The notes under the pieces are model-generated. The model saw only the letters and a list, made by a program, of their open reading frames with translations, had not been told where the DNA came from and made no database searches. A program made the position numbers and the translations under genes. Source: Caulobacteraceae bacterium (lineage in GTDB: Bacteria; Pseudomonadota; Alphaproteobacteria; Caulobacterales; Caulobacteraceae). From it: a DNA stretch of 64,000 nucleotides. The stretch is taken from assembly GCA_019695035.1 (NCBI GenBank), contig JAIBAU010000005.1, positions 62,001 to 126,000 on the forward strand, written 5' to 3'. Shown piece after piece: positions 57,246-64,000 of this stretch. Numbering within the stretch: the first letter of the stretch is position 1; every line of letters begins with the position of its first letter.

Positions 57246-58007
57246 ATGGACACGATTGCCGATCGCTGGGCGATGCTCGCCCCGGGGGTGAAGGCCTACG
57301 GGCCCGACGACGGAGTGAAGCGGCCGGCGGTGCTGCTCTATCACGGCTGCGGCGGCCTGCGTCCACACCTGCCGCTCTATGCGGACGCCGCGGTGAAGGC
57401 CGGTTGGCGGGCGTTCGTGGTCGACAGCTTTGCGCCGCGCGGCTGGACCCGTGAGTTCGGCCTGGCCTTTGTCTGCACCGGGGTGATGCTGCAGGGCTCA
57501 CAGCGCGCCGGTGACGTGCTGGCGACCGCCTGGGGCGTCTCGCAGCGGCCCGACGTGGACACAGCGTCCCTGGCTCTGGCCGGGTGGAGCCACGGCTCGT
57601 GGTCGATCATGGATCTGATGACCATGCCGCTGACCAATCGCGGCGAGGCGGGTCTTTCCGATCCCGATCCGGCGATCCTCGCCAAGCTGAAGGGCCTGTT
57701 CCTGGCCTACCCCTATGGGGGCTATCCGGCCCTGACCCGGTCCCACGACTGGATCCGCACGCCCCGGACCTATGCGATCATCGCGCGGGGCGATCACATC
57801 ACCGCCGCCAGCCAGGCCGCCCGTCTCTATGAGCGCGCGCGCCTGTCGGGGGCCCAGGTGGAGGTCTGGACGGTCGACGCCAGCCATGCCTTCGACGAGC
57901 CGACCGCCGCACCCCCCATGCGTTATGACGCCGCCCTCGCCGCCGACGCCGCTGATCGCTTCCGGCGGTTCCTGGAGGGCCTGAACGCGACGCGCCCCGC
58001 CTCCTGA
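57246..58007 (+). CDS. Dienelactone-hydrolase-type protein
   Basis: A 253-residue alpha/beta hydrolase: YHGCGGLRPHLPLYADAAVKAGWRAFVVDSFAPRGWTR near the N-terminus, nucleophile elbow AGWSHGSW with Ser, AIIARGDHITAAS with the acid region, and DASHAFDEP with the His. This fits the dienelactone hydrolase family of cytoplasmic esterases. It ends three bases from the convergent protease gene. Confidence 0.88.
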   Translation: MDTIADRWAMLAPGVKAYGPDDGVKRPAVLLYHGCGGLRPHLPLYADAAVKAGWRAFVVDSFAPRGWTREFGLAFVCTGVMLQGSQRAGDVLATAWGVSQRPDVDTASLALAGWSHGSWSIMDLMTMPLTNRGEAGLSDPDPAILAKLKGLFLAYPYGGYPALTRSHDWIRTPRTYAIIARGDHITAASQAARLYERARLSGAQVEVWTVDASHAFDEPTAAPPMRYDAALAADAADRFRRFLEGLNATRPAS

Positions 58008-58010
58008 GTC

Positions 58011-59000
58011 TCAGGGATTGAACACCACTTCGTGGCGCCCGAAGTCGAGGGTGACCTGGCTGAAGGCGGACAGGGAATCCGCCCCGATCAGCAGCGCCGG
58101 CGTGTCCCTTAGGCCCCAGAGGTCGAAGGTGTGCAGGTCCGAGAAGATCACTGGCAGGTTGCGCAGACGGGCGTCCCCGCCGAAGGTCAAGAGGCGCACC
58201 ACCTCGAACTGGCCGTAGGCCACCTGGCTGGTCACCGAATAGATCGGCACGATGCGTCCCGCCCCTGGGACGGCGAGCTTGCGGGTGGCCACCGCCCGCA
58301 GCAGCGCAGAATTGCCGACCGTCGCCTGGCTGCCGGAATCGATGAAGGCCGTCACCGGCGAGTTGCCCGCCCTGGCCAGCACGATGGTCAGTTGACCGAA
58401 GCGATACTTGGCGTTGACCACCGCTCCCGGCTGACGCGTGTCCGGGGTCAGGCGGGACGAGCCCACCGTGCGGACGCGCGAACGGAACAGCCGCACCCGG
58501 TGGCGTCGGAAGTCCAGTTCGACGGCCCGATTGGCCAGGGCGTCCAGCCCCAGCAGACCGTCCGCGCCGAGCCGGCGGCGCGGCAGGACAGGCATTTGCA
58601 GATTGTGCGAGACGATGCCTCCGACCTCGAAGCGCGGCACGAGGGCGGTGGGAACGTCCTCCGCCCCGGCGATGCCGTGCAGGGTGATGCGCGGACCCGC
58701 CGCCAGGCCAAGCGACCGGGCCAGATCCTCGGCGATGACCGAGCGGTTGGCGCCGGTGTCGACGACGAACTGGTGCGGTCCGCGGTCCTCAACGCTCACG
58801 GCGCCCAGCATGCGCAGGCTGGGGTCGAAGGAAGCGTTGAACTCGGCGTCATCCGGATCGACGACAGGCGGCGGAGACGATCCCGACGCCAGGCCGGACG
58901 CCGCCGGCGCGTCCGGCGCTTGCGCGAACGCGTTCAGGGGCAGGCCTGCGCCGCCCAGCCCCAGGCCGAGCGCCTGGGTTATGGCCCTGCGTGTCAGCAC
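58011..59000 (-). CDS. Two-lobed retropepsin-like aspartic protease
   Basis: A 329-residue protein with two aspartic-protease half-sites: VVDTGANRS (Asp81) and FIDSGSQAT (Asp221), about 140 residues apart. This is the arrangement of a single-chain pepsin-like molecule made by joining two retropepsin-like domains. The first lobe ends with GLLGLDALANRAVELDF, the second with LLIGADSLSAFSQVTLDF, both typical flank sequences. A Tat-like N-terminus (TRRAITQALGLGLGGAG) suggests export. Bacterial members with duplicated domains are uncommon. Confidence 0.88.
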   Translation of the reverse strand: MLTRRAITQALGLGLGGAGLPLNAFAQAPDAPAASGLASGSSPPPVVDPDDAEFNASFDPSLRMLGAVSVEDRGPHQFVVDTGANRSVIAEDLARSLGLAAGPRITLHGIAGAEDVPTALVPRFEVGGIVSHNLQMPVLPRRRLGADGLLGLDALANRAVELDFRRHRVRLFRSRVRTVGSSRLTPDTRQPGAVVNAKYRFGQLTIVLARAGNSPVTAFIDSGSQATVGNSALLRAVATRKLAVPGAGRIVPIYSVTSQVAYGQFEVVRLLTFGGDARLRNLPVIFSDLHTFDLWGLRDTPALLIGADSLSAFSQVTLDFGRHEVVFNP

Positions 59001-59128
59001 GCTTCGGTCCCGCTCCCCACGGGGCGCACCTTATCACCCCGATCCGGGTCCGGAGATAATGTCGGCGCCTGTGCAATTGATCGGTCGGCGCGGTCCGGCG
59101 GGGTTAGGCCCCGGCCCTCAGGCCAGGA

Positions 59129-59950
59129 TTATCCCTCGACGTCGTCGGGCATGCCCATGATGTGGAAGCCGGCGTCGACATGCACGACCTCGCCGGTGGT
59201 CGAGCGACCCAGATCCGACAGCAACCACAGCGCGCAGCCGGCGACGCCCTCCATCGAGGTGTCCTCCTTCATGGCGCTGAAGTTGCGGCCCTGGGCGATC
59301 ATTCCCCGTCCGCCGGAGATGCCGGCGAGGCTCAGGGTGCGCATGGCGCCGGCCGAAATGGCGTTGACCCGGATGCCGCGCGGTCCGAGGTCGCGGGCGG
59401 CGTAACGGGTCGCCGCCTCCAAAGCCGCCTTGGCGACGCCCATGGTGTTGTAATTGGGGATGGTCCGCTCGGAACCCAGGTAGGTCATGGTCACGATCGA
59501 GCCGTTCGGGTTCATGATCGCGGCGGCGCGGCGGGCCGAGTCCACGAAGCTGAAGGCCGAGATGTTCATGGCCGTCAGAAATCCCTCGCGGGTGGTGTTG
59601 TCGATGAAGGAGCCCTTCAGCTCGTCCTTGTTGGCGAAGGCCACTGAGTGGACGAGGAAGTCCAGCTTCCCGAATCGCTTCTCGATCTCGGCGAAGGCGG
59701 CGTCCATCGAGGCGTCGTCGGTGACGTCGGCCTGCACCAGGAAGTCCACGCCGACGCTCTCGGCCAGGGGCCGCACCCGGCGCTCAAGCCCTTCGCCGAG
59801 GTAGGTGAAGCACATCTCGGCGCCCTGGGCGGCGAGCTGGGAGGCGATTCCCCAGGCGATGGAGTTCTGGTTCGCGATCCCCATGACCACGCCCTTCTTT
59901 CCCGCCATGAGATTGCCCTTGGGCAGGGCCCAGCCTTCGCTCTCGGCCAT
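59129..59950 (-). CDS. fabI: Enoyl-ACP reductase (NADH)
   Basis: A 273-residue SDR of fatty-acid synthesis that reduces trans-2-enoyl-ACP. N-terminal GKKGVVMGIANQNSIAWGIA is the FabI cofactor signature; the catalytic Tyr-Met-Lys set is in YLGSERTIPNYNTMGVAKAALEA, and IRVNAISAG follows. The length is normal for proteobacterial FabI. Third gene of the fabA-fabB-fabI operon. Confidence 0.97.
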   Translation of the reverse strand: MAESEGWALPKGNLMAGKKGVVMGIANQNSIAWGIASQLAAQGAEMCFTYLGEGLERRVRPLAESVGVDFLVQADVTDDASMDAAFAEIEKRFGKLDFLVHSVAFANKDELKGSFIDNTTREGFLTAMNISAFSFVDSARRAAAIMNPNGSIVTMTYLGSERTIPNYNTMGVAKAALEAATRYAARDLGPRGIRVNAISAGAMRTLSLAGISGGRGMIAQGRNFSAMKEDTSMEGVAGCALWLLSDLGRSTTGEVVHVDAGFHIMGMPDDVEG

Positions 59951-60047
59951 GGGATGCGTCTCCTCGATCTGGTGAGCGGGTTTTGGACGGGCGCGCGGCG
60001 GGCTGCAACCGCAAATCCTCCCCCTTGGGGGCGGCGGCGGCCTGCGA

Positions 60048-61259
60048 CTAGACCCTGCTCAGGATCACGCAGCCGTTGGTGCCGCCGAAGCCGAAGCTGT
60101 TGGACATCACCGTGTCCAGCTCGACGTCCTTGCGGGCGCGCAGGATCGGCAGGTCCTCGAATTCGGGGTCGAGGGCCTCGATGTGAGCGCTCTCGGCGGC
60201 GAAGCCGTGGTTGAGCATCAGCAGGGAGTAGATCGCCTCCTGCGCGCCGGCCGCGCCGAGGCTGTGACCCGTCAGGGACTTGGTCGAAGAGATCAACGGG
60301 GCGTTGGCCCCGAAGACGTTGCGGACCGCGGTCATCTCCTTGCTGTCCCCGACCGGCGTCGAAGTGCCGTGCGGGTTCAGGTAGTCGACCTTGCGGCCGC
60401 CCGCCTGCTCCAGCGCCAGCTTCATGCAGCGCTCGGCGCCCTCGCCCGAGGGCGCGACCATGTCGTAGCCGTCCGAGTTGGCCGCGTAGCCGGTGATCTC
60501 AGCGTAGATCTTGGCCCCGCGGGCCTTGGCGTGCTCCATATCCTCGACCACCACCATCCCCGCCCCGCCGGCGATGACGAAGCCGTCGCGACCGACGTCA
60601 TAGGCGCGCGAGGCGACCGCGGGGGTGTCGTTGTACTTGGACGACATGGCGCCCATGGCGTCGAACATGACGCTGAGGGTCCAGTCCAGCTCCTCGCAGC
60701 CGCCGGCGAAGACGATGTCCTGCTTGCCGAGCTGGATCTGCTCCGCCGCCGCCCCGATGCAATGGGTCGAGGTCGCGCAGGCAGACGCGATCGTATAGTT
60801 GACGCCCTTGATCTTGAACCAGGTCGCCAGCGTCGCCGACGGGCCCGAGCTCATGGCCTTGGGCACCGCGAACGGCCCGACGCGCTTGGGGCCCCTCTCC
60901 AGGGTGGTGTTGGCCGCCTCGATGATCGAGCGGGTGGAGGCGCCGCCGGCGCCGACGATGATGCCGGTCCGCTCGTTGGAGACCTGGCTTTCCTCCAGGC
61001 CGGAGTCCTTCAGCATCTCCTCGAAGGCGATGTGGCCCCAGCCCGTGCCCTCGGCCAGGAAGCGGGCGGCGCGCCGGTCGACGTGCTCCTCCCAGTTCAG
61101 CTGCGGCGCGGCCTCGACCTGACTGCGGAATCCCAGCTCGGCGTAGCGCGGCGCCGAGCGCACGCCGGAACGGGCGTTGCGCAGGGAATCCAGAACCTCT
61201 CCCGCGTTGTTTCCGATGGAGGAAACGATGCCCAGTCCGGTGATCGCAACGCGCCGCAT
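60048..61259 (-). CDS. fabB: Beta-ketoacyl-ACP synthase I
   Basis: A 403-residue condensing enzyme for the unsaturated branch of fatty-acid synthesis. Catalytic Cys in [11 protein letters not shown], His in [11 protein letters not shown] and His in [25 protein letters not shown] opens the chain, and [11 protein letters not shown] closes the active site. It lies between fabA (20 bases upstream) and fabI (about 100 bases downstream). Confidence 0.97.
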   Translation of the reverse strand: MRRVAITGLGIVSSIGNNAGEVLDSLRNARSGVRSAPRYAELGFRSQVEAAPQLNWEEHVDRRAARFLAEGTGWGHIAFEEMLKDSGLEESQVSNERTGIIVGAGGASTRSIIEAANTTLERGPKRVGPFAVPKAMSSGPSATLATWFKIKGVNYTIASACATSTHCIGAAAEQIQLGKQDIVFAGGCEELDWTLSVMFDAMGAMSSKYNDTPAVASRAYDVGRDGFVIAGGAGMVVVEDMEHAKARGAKIYAEITGYAANSDGYDMVAPSGEGAERCMKLALEQAGGRKVDYLNPHGTSTPVGDSKEMTAVRNVFGANAPLISSTKSLTGHSLGAAGAQEAIYSLLMLNHGFAAESAHIEALDPEFEDLPILRARKDVELDTVMSNSFGFGGTNGCVILSRV

Positions 61260-61279
61260 TCAGGAGTCCCTGTTCAACA

Positions 61280-61798
61280 TCACATGGATTTGGGGTCGAA
61301 GAGGCCGACCCGCAAATCGGTGGCGGTGTAGATAACCTCTCCGTCGCGCTCCATCACCCCGTCGGCGATGCCCATCACCAGGCGGCGGTTGATCACCCGC
61401 TTCAGGTCGATCTTGTAGACCACCTTCTTCGCAGTCGGCGGAACCTGGCCGGTGAACTTGACCTCGCCGACGCCCAGCGCGCGGCCCTTGCCGGGCCCGC
61501 CCGACCAGCCGAGGAAGAAGCCGACCAGCTGCCACATGGCGTCCAGGCCAAGGCACCCCGGCATCACCGGATCGCCGATGAAGTGGCACTGGAAGAACCA
61601 GAGGTCCGGGTTCACGTCGAGTTCGGCTTCCACGTAGCCCTTGCCGTGCGCGCCCGCGCCCTCGCCCTCGATGCGCGTGATGCGGTCGAACATCAGCATG
61701 GGCGGGGCGGGCAACTGGGCGTTGTCGGCCCCCCAGAGGTCGCCGCGGCCGTGCGCCAGCAGTTCTTCGTAGGAGTAGGCGTTCTGCTGGTCAGGCAT
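61280..61798 (-). CDS. fabA: 3-hydroxydecanoyl-ACP dehydratase/isomerase
   Basis: A 172-residue hot-dog-fold enzyme that dehydrates and isomerises hydroxydecanoyl-ACP, the committing step of unsaturated fatty-acid synthesis. The catalytic His in [22 protein letters not shown] and the matching Asp side are present. The ATG at 61798 gives the usual N-terminus ([16 protein letters not shown]). First gene of the fab operon. Confidence 0.97.
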   Translation of the reverse strand: MPDQQNAYSYEELLAHGRGDLWGADNAQLPAPPMLMFDRITRIEGEGAGAHGKGYVEAELDVNPDLWFFQCHFIGDPVMPGCLGLDAMWQLVGFFLGWSGGPGKGRALGVGEVKFTGQVPPTAKKVVYKIDLKRVINRRLVMGIADGVMERDGEVIYTATDLRVGLFDPKSM

Positions 61799-61922
61799 CG
61801 GTCTTGGAGCGCTCCCTGTGCGCCGGCTTTTCAGTGGGGTTACACGAGGCGGGCGAGAACGCCAACCACCGGGGGGAACGCGCGGCCGGCTCACCTGCGC
61901 CGCCGGTCCGCGAACGGCTTCG

Positions 61923-62492
61923 CTAGCGGCAGACGCGCCGGTCGGCCAGGCCCCACAGGCTGGCGGCGCGGGCCCACCCCTTGTCGCGCCCCACCTCGAT
62001 GCGGCACCAGCCCTTCTCGCAGCGGTCCAGGCGCGCGATGCCGCGGACCGCGAGCAGGGCCTTCACCCGTGCGCTGTCCTTGGGAGCGGTTCGCAACGGC
62101 AGCAGCTGGGCGCCCCGGTGGAATACGGTGCGGACCCCGATGGTGGTGCGCCGGTGTATCCAGGCGGAGCCGCCGTCCGGATCGCACACCTTTCGCCATT
62201 CTCGGGTCTCGGCGACGACCTGCACCGGCAGGCCCTTGGCGCGATAGGTCCAGACCGCCGGATAATCGTCGCCGGGTCCGGAGCGGGCGTTGACCTCGTT
62301 GAACTTCAGCGAAACCCAGCGCGGTACGGGCAGGCGCGAGGGGGTCGGGCGGTCGCCGGCGCGATAGCGATCGTCCGCGAAGCCCGGCTGCGGCGACAGG
62401 ACCGACGCCATCAGTAGGAACGCGAGCGCGGCTTTGCTAAACCGGCCCCGCTTCCCAGGCCCCAGGAACCCGATGTCCGTCCGCAAGCTCAA
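61923..62492 (-). CDS. Exported SH3-domain protein
   Basis: A protein of about 189 residues if started at TTG 62492, where GAGGA precedes the start. It has a signal-peptide-like hydrophobic segment ([21 protein letters not shown]), then two bacterial SH3-like domains: [25 protein letters not shown] with WIHRRT, and [15 protein letters not shown] with [21 protein letters not shown]. An ATG at 62411 would cut most of the signal. Such proteins bind cell-wall or signalling partners in the periplasm. The long start overlaps the divergent gene by about 20 bases. Confidence 0.8.
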   Translation of the reverse strand: MSLRTDIGFLGPGKRGRFSKAALAFLLMASVLSPQPGFADDRYRAGDRPTPSRLPVPRWVSLKFNEVNARSGPGDDYPAVWTYRAKGLPVQVVAETREWRKVCDPDGGSAWIHRRTTIGVRTVFHRGAQLLPLRTAPKDSARVKALLAVRGIARLDRCEKGWCRIEVGRDKGWARAASLWGLADRRVCR

Positions 62493-63453
62493 GGTCGTCC
62501 TCACACGCAAACTGCCCGAGCCGGTCGAGACGCGCATGCGCGAGCTGTTCGACGCCGAGCTCAATCTGGATGATCGCCCATTTGGTGAACAGGAGCTTAA
62601 GGACGCTGTCGGCCGCGCCGAAGTTCTGGTCTCCACCATTACCGACCCCATCACCGCCGACATCATCGCCGCCCGCGGCGAGCAGCTGAAGATGATCGCC
62701 AACTTCGGCGCCGGCATGGACCACGTCGACGTGCCGGCCGCCGTCGGCGCCGGCCTGATCGTCACCAACACGCCCGGCGTGCTCACCGAAGACACCGCCG
62801 ACATGACCATGGGCCTGATCCTGGCCACCGCGCGACGGTTCGTTGAGGGGGCGGACGTGGTCCGGGCGGGCTCCTTCACGGGCTGGACGCCGACCTGGAT
62901 GTGCGGGCGACGGATCTGGGGCAAGCGACTGGGGATCATCGGCATGGGCCGGATCGGCCAGGCGGTCGCGCGGCGCGGCCGCGCCTTCGGCCTTTCGATC
63001 CATTACCACAATCGCCGACCGGCCAATCCGGCGGTGGTCGAGGAACTGAACGCCACCTTCTGGGACGATCTGGACCAGATGCTCCAGCGAGTGGACATCG
63101 TCTCCGTCAACTGCCCGCTGACCCCCCAGACTCACCACCTGATCGACGCGCGGCGGCTGGCGCTGCTGCAGCCCCACGCCGTCCTGGTGAACACCGCGCG
63201 CGGCGAGGTCATCGACGAGTCGGCCCTGGCCGAGGCGCTCAAGGCGCGGGCCTTCGCCGGAGCGGGACTGGACGTCTTCGAGCACGAACCGGCCATCCAC
63301 CCGGGCCTGCTGGGCCTCAACAACGTGGTCCTGCTGCCGCATATGGGATCGGCCACCATCGAGGGCCGCATCGACATGGGCGAGCGGGTCATCCTCAATA
63401 TCAAGACGCTGCAGGACGGGCACCGCCCGCCGGACCGGGTGATCCCGATCTAG
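62473..63453 (+). CDS. D-2-hydroxyacid dehydrogenase (glyoxylate/hydroxypyruvate reductase type)
   Basis: A 326-residue NAD(P)-dependent D-isomer-specific dehydrogenase. NADH-binding GIIGMGRIGQAVA (about residue 155), catalytic-Arg motif NTARGEVIDESAL, Glu in LDVFEHEP and the catalytic His in LLPHMGSAT. Probably reduces glyoxylate or hydroxypyruvate. Start at ATG 62473; the frame extends upstream without a better start. Its stop lies one base from the convergent hydrolase stop. Confidence 0.93.
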   Translation: MSVRKLKVVLTRKLPEPVETRMRELFDAELNLDDRPFGEQELKDAVGRAEVLVSTITDPITADIIAARGEQLKMIANFGAGMDHVDVPAAVGAGLIVTNTPGVLTEDTADMTMGLILATARRFVEGADVVRAGSFTGWTPTWMCGRRIWGKRLGIIGMGRIGQAVARRGRAFGLSIHYHNRRPANPAVVEELNATFWDDLDQMLQRVDIVSVNCPLTPQTHHLIDARRLALLQPHAVLVNTARGEVIDESALAEALKARAFAGAGLDVFEHEPAIHPGLLGLNNVVLLPHMGSATIEGRIDMGERVILNIKTLQDGHRPPDRVIPI

Positions 63454-63454
63454 G

Positions 63455-64000
63455 CTACTGGAAGATCAGGGAGGGGTCCGTGGGGCCGCTGGCCGGCGGC
63501 AGGGTGTGGTTTTCCTCGACCGGGGGGCGGGGCGACGCAGGGGCCTCCGCCGGCGGCGCGGCCTCGTCCAGCTTGAGCGCGCCCACGAAGGCGAGGACAT
63601 CGGCGGCGGACCGGTCGGCGGCCTCTTCCGGAACCATGTGGCCCTGACCCTGGTAGATGATGAGGCGGCTGTCCGGGATGACGGCGTCGAACTGCCGGGC
63701 GGCCGACAGGGGGATCAACACATCGTGCTCGCCCTGCAGCACCAGCGTGGGGGTGCGCAGCGCGGACAGGCGTTGGGCGTCGGCCATGGGCCAGGCGTCC
63801 CAGTTCACGAACAGGTCGGTGATGATGCGGCGGTGGCCGGGAGCCCGGTTATAGGCCCAGTGCCGATCGACCACGGCGTCGGTGACGCGACGGTCATCCT
63901 CGTAGGCCGCCAACAGACCGTTCTTGAGATTGTTGCGGGCGTCCAGGGGTTCGAGGATGGCGCGACCGAGCGGATTGTGCAGGGCCCGCGCCAGGAAGCT
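63455..64000 (-). CDS. Alpha/beta hydrolase (C-terminal part; start outside window)
   Basis: The frame is open through the right window edge, so only the last 181 residues are visible. They show the acid residue in LVLQGEHDVLIPLSAARQF and the His in YQGQGHMVPEEAADR, typical of the C-terminal half of alpha/beta hydrolase 1 proteins. A Pro/Ala-rich tail of about 35 residues follows. The nucleophile lies beyond the window, so the substrate class cannot be given. Confidence 0.85.
   Translation of the reverse strand, partial: SFLARALHNPLGRAILEPLDARNNLKNGLLAAYEDDRRVTDAVVDRHWAYNRAPGHRRIITDLFVNWDAWPMADAQRLSALRTPTLVLQGEHDVLIPLSAARQFDAVIPDSRLIIYQGQGHMVPEEAADRSAADVLAFVGALKLDEAAPPAEAPASPRPPVEENHTLPPASGPTDPSLIFQ

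Noticed and set aside
54979-57501. A minus-strand frame of 840 codons opposite the heparinase and purH genes
   Set aside because: Composition is unlike a protein, it spans two convincing plus-strand genes, and its proposed start has no ribosome site.

Overview
The window is a GC-rich (roughly 70% by eye) chromosomal segment of an alphaproteobacterium, most likely a member of Caulobacterales close to Caulobacter, Phenylobacterium or Brevundimonas. The reasons are the gene orders rdgB-hemW-rsmI-yraN...gshB, ftsK...lolA-xth and fabA-fabB-fabI, the family content (Usg, CC0125/CC1285-type lipoprotein, DUF1674/SDHAF4, two exported COG4798 proteins) and frequent GTG/TTG starts. No rRNA, tRNA, CRISPR array, insertion sequence or prophage gene was seen. 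This looks like core chromosome with a few lineage-specific genes.

Layout. 0-6 kb: a truncated hypothetical gene, a Tat/lipo-signal protein, an exported protein resembling a lone SecD P1-head subdomain, phosphomannomutase/phosphoglucomutase and arabinose-5-phosphate isomerase (sugar-phosphate supply for the envelope). 6-10 kb: gpmA overlapping a stand-alone RibD-type deaminase, then two tandem pentapeptide-repeat paralogues. 10-14.4 kb: a small heat-shock gene with a candidate sigma32 promoter and a ROSE-type RNA thermometer, two tandem exported methyltransferase-fold proteins, an alpha/beta hydrolase and an XRE regulator. 14.5-21 kb: a PRC-barrel-like exported protein, typA, an OPT transporter, an XRE/DUF2975 pair and a previously easy-to-miss 38-residue membrane protein. 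21-29 kb: rdgB-hemW-rsmI-yraN-SirB1, a probably frameshifted small gene, gshB, a solA-like oxidase, and an SDR/Rrf2 pair. 29-43 kb: kup, DUF3833, DUF1287, argG, a sorbosone-dehydrogenase-like protein, an Ala-rich coiled-coil protein, LysE, usg, a lipoprotein, an aminoacyl-tRNA deacylase, a TetR regulator with a clear operator, the cnoX-LON-Trm112 cluster and a Ubi-type hydroxylase. 43-52 kb: ftsK, sseB-like, an NAD-dependent reductase, lolA, a candidate C-rich-loop small RNA, xth, htpX, SDHAF4-like and hemerythrin. 51.6-64 kb: rsmB-rpe-heparinase-purH, a dienelactone-hydrolase-like protein, a two-lobed retropepsin-like protease, the fabA-fabB-fabI unsaturated fatty-acid operon, an SH3 protein, a D-2-hydroxyacid dehydrogenase and a truncated hydrolase.

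Themes. Many genes serve the envelope (Kds, Lol, Fab, FtsK, HtpX, LysE, OPT, Kup) and protein quality or translation (Hsp20, CnoX, TypA, RsmB, RsmI, HtpX, ProX-like). Convergent genes are packed extremely tightly; four pairs end on a shared CTAG. The strongest non-coding observations are (i) the sigma32-plus-ROSE leader of the hsp20 gene, (ii) a three-hairpin small RNA candidate between lolA and xth whose loops carry anti-Shine-Dalgarno C-rich motifs, and (iii) a palindromic operator in front of the tetR gene.
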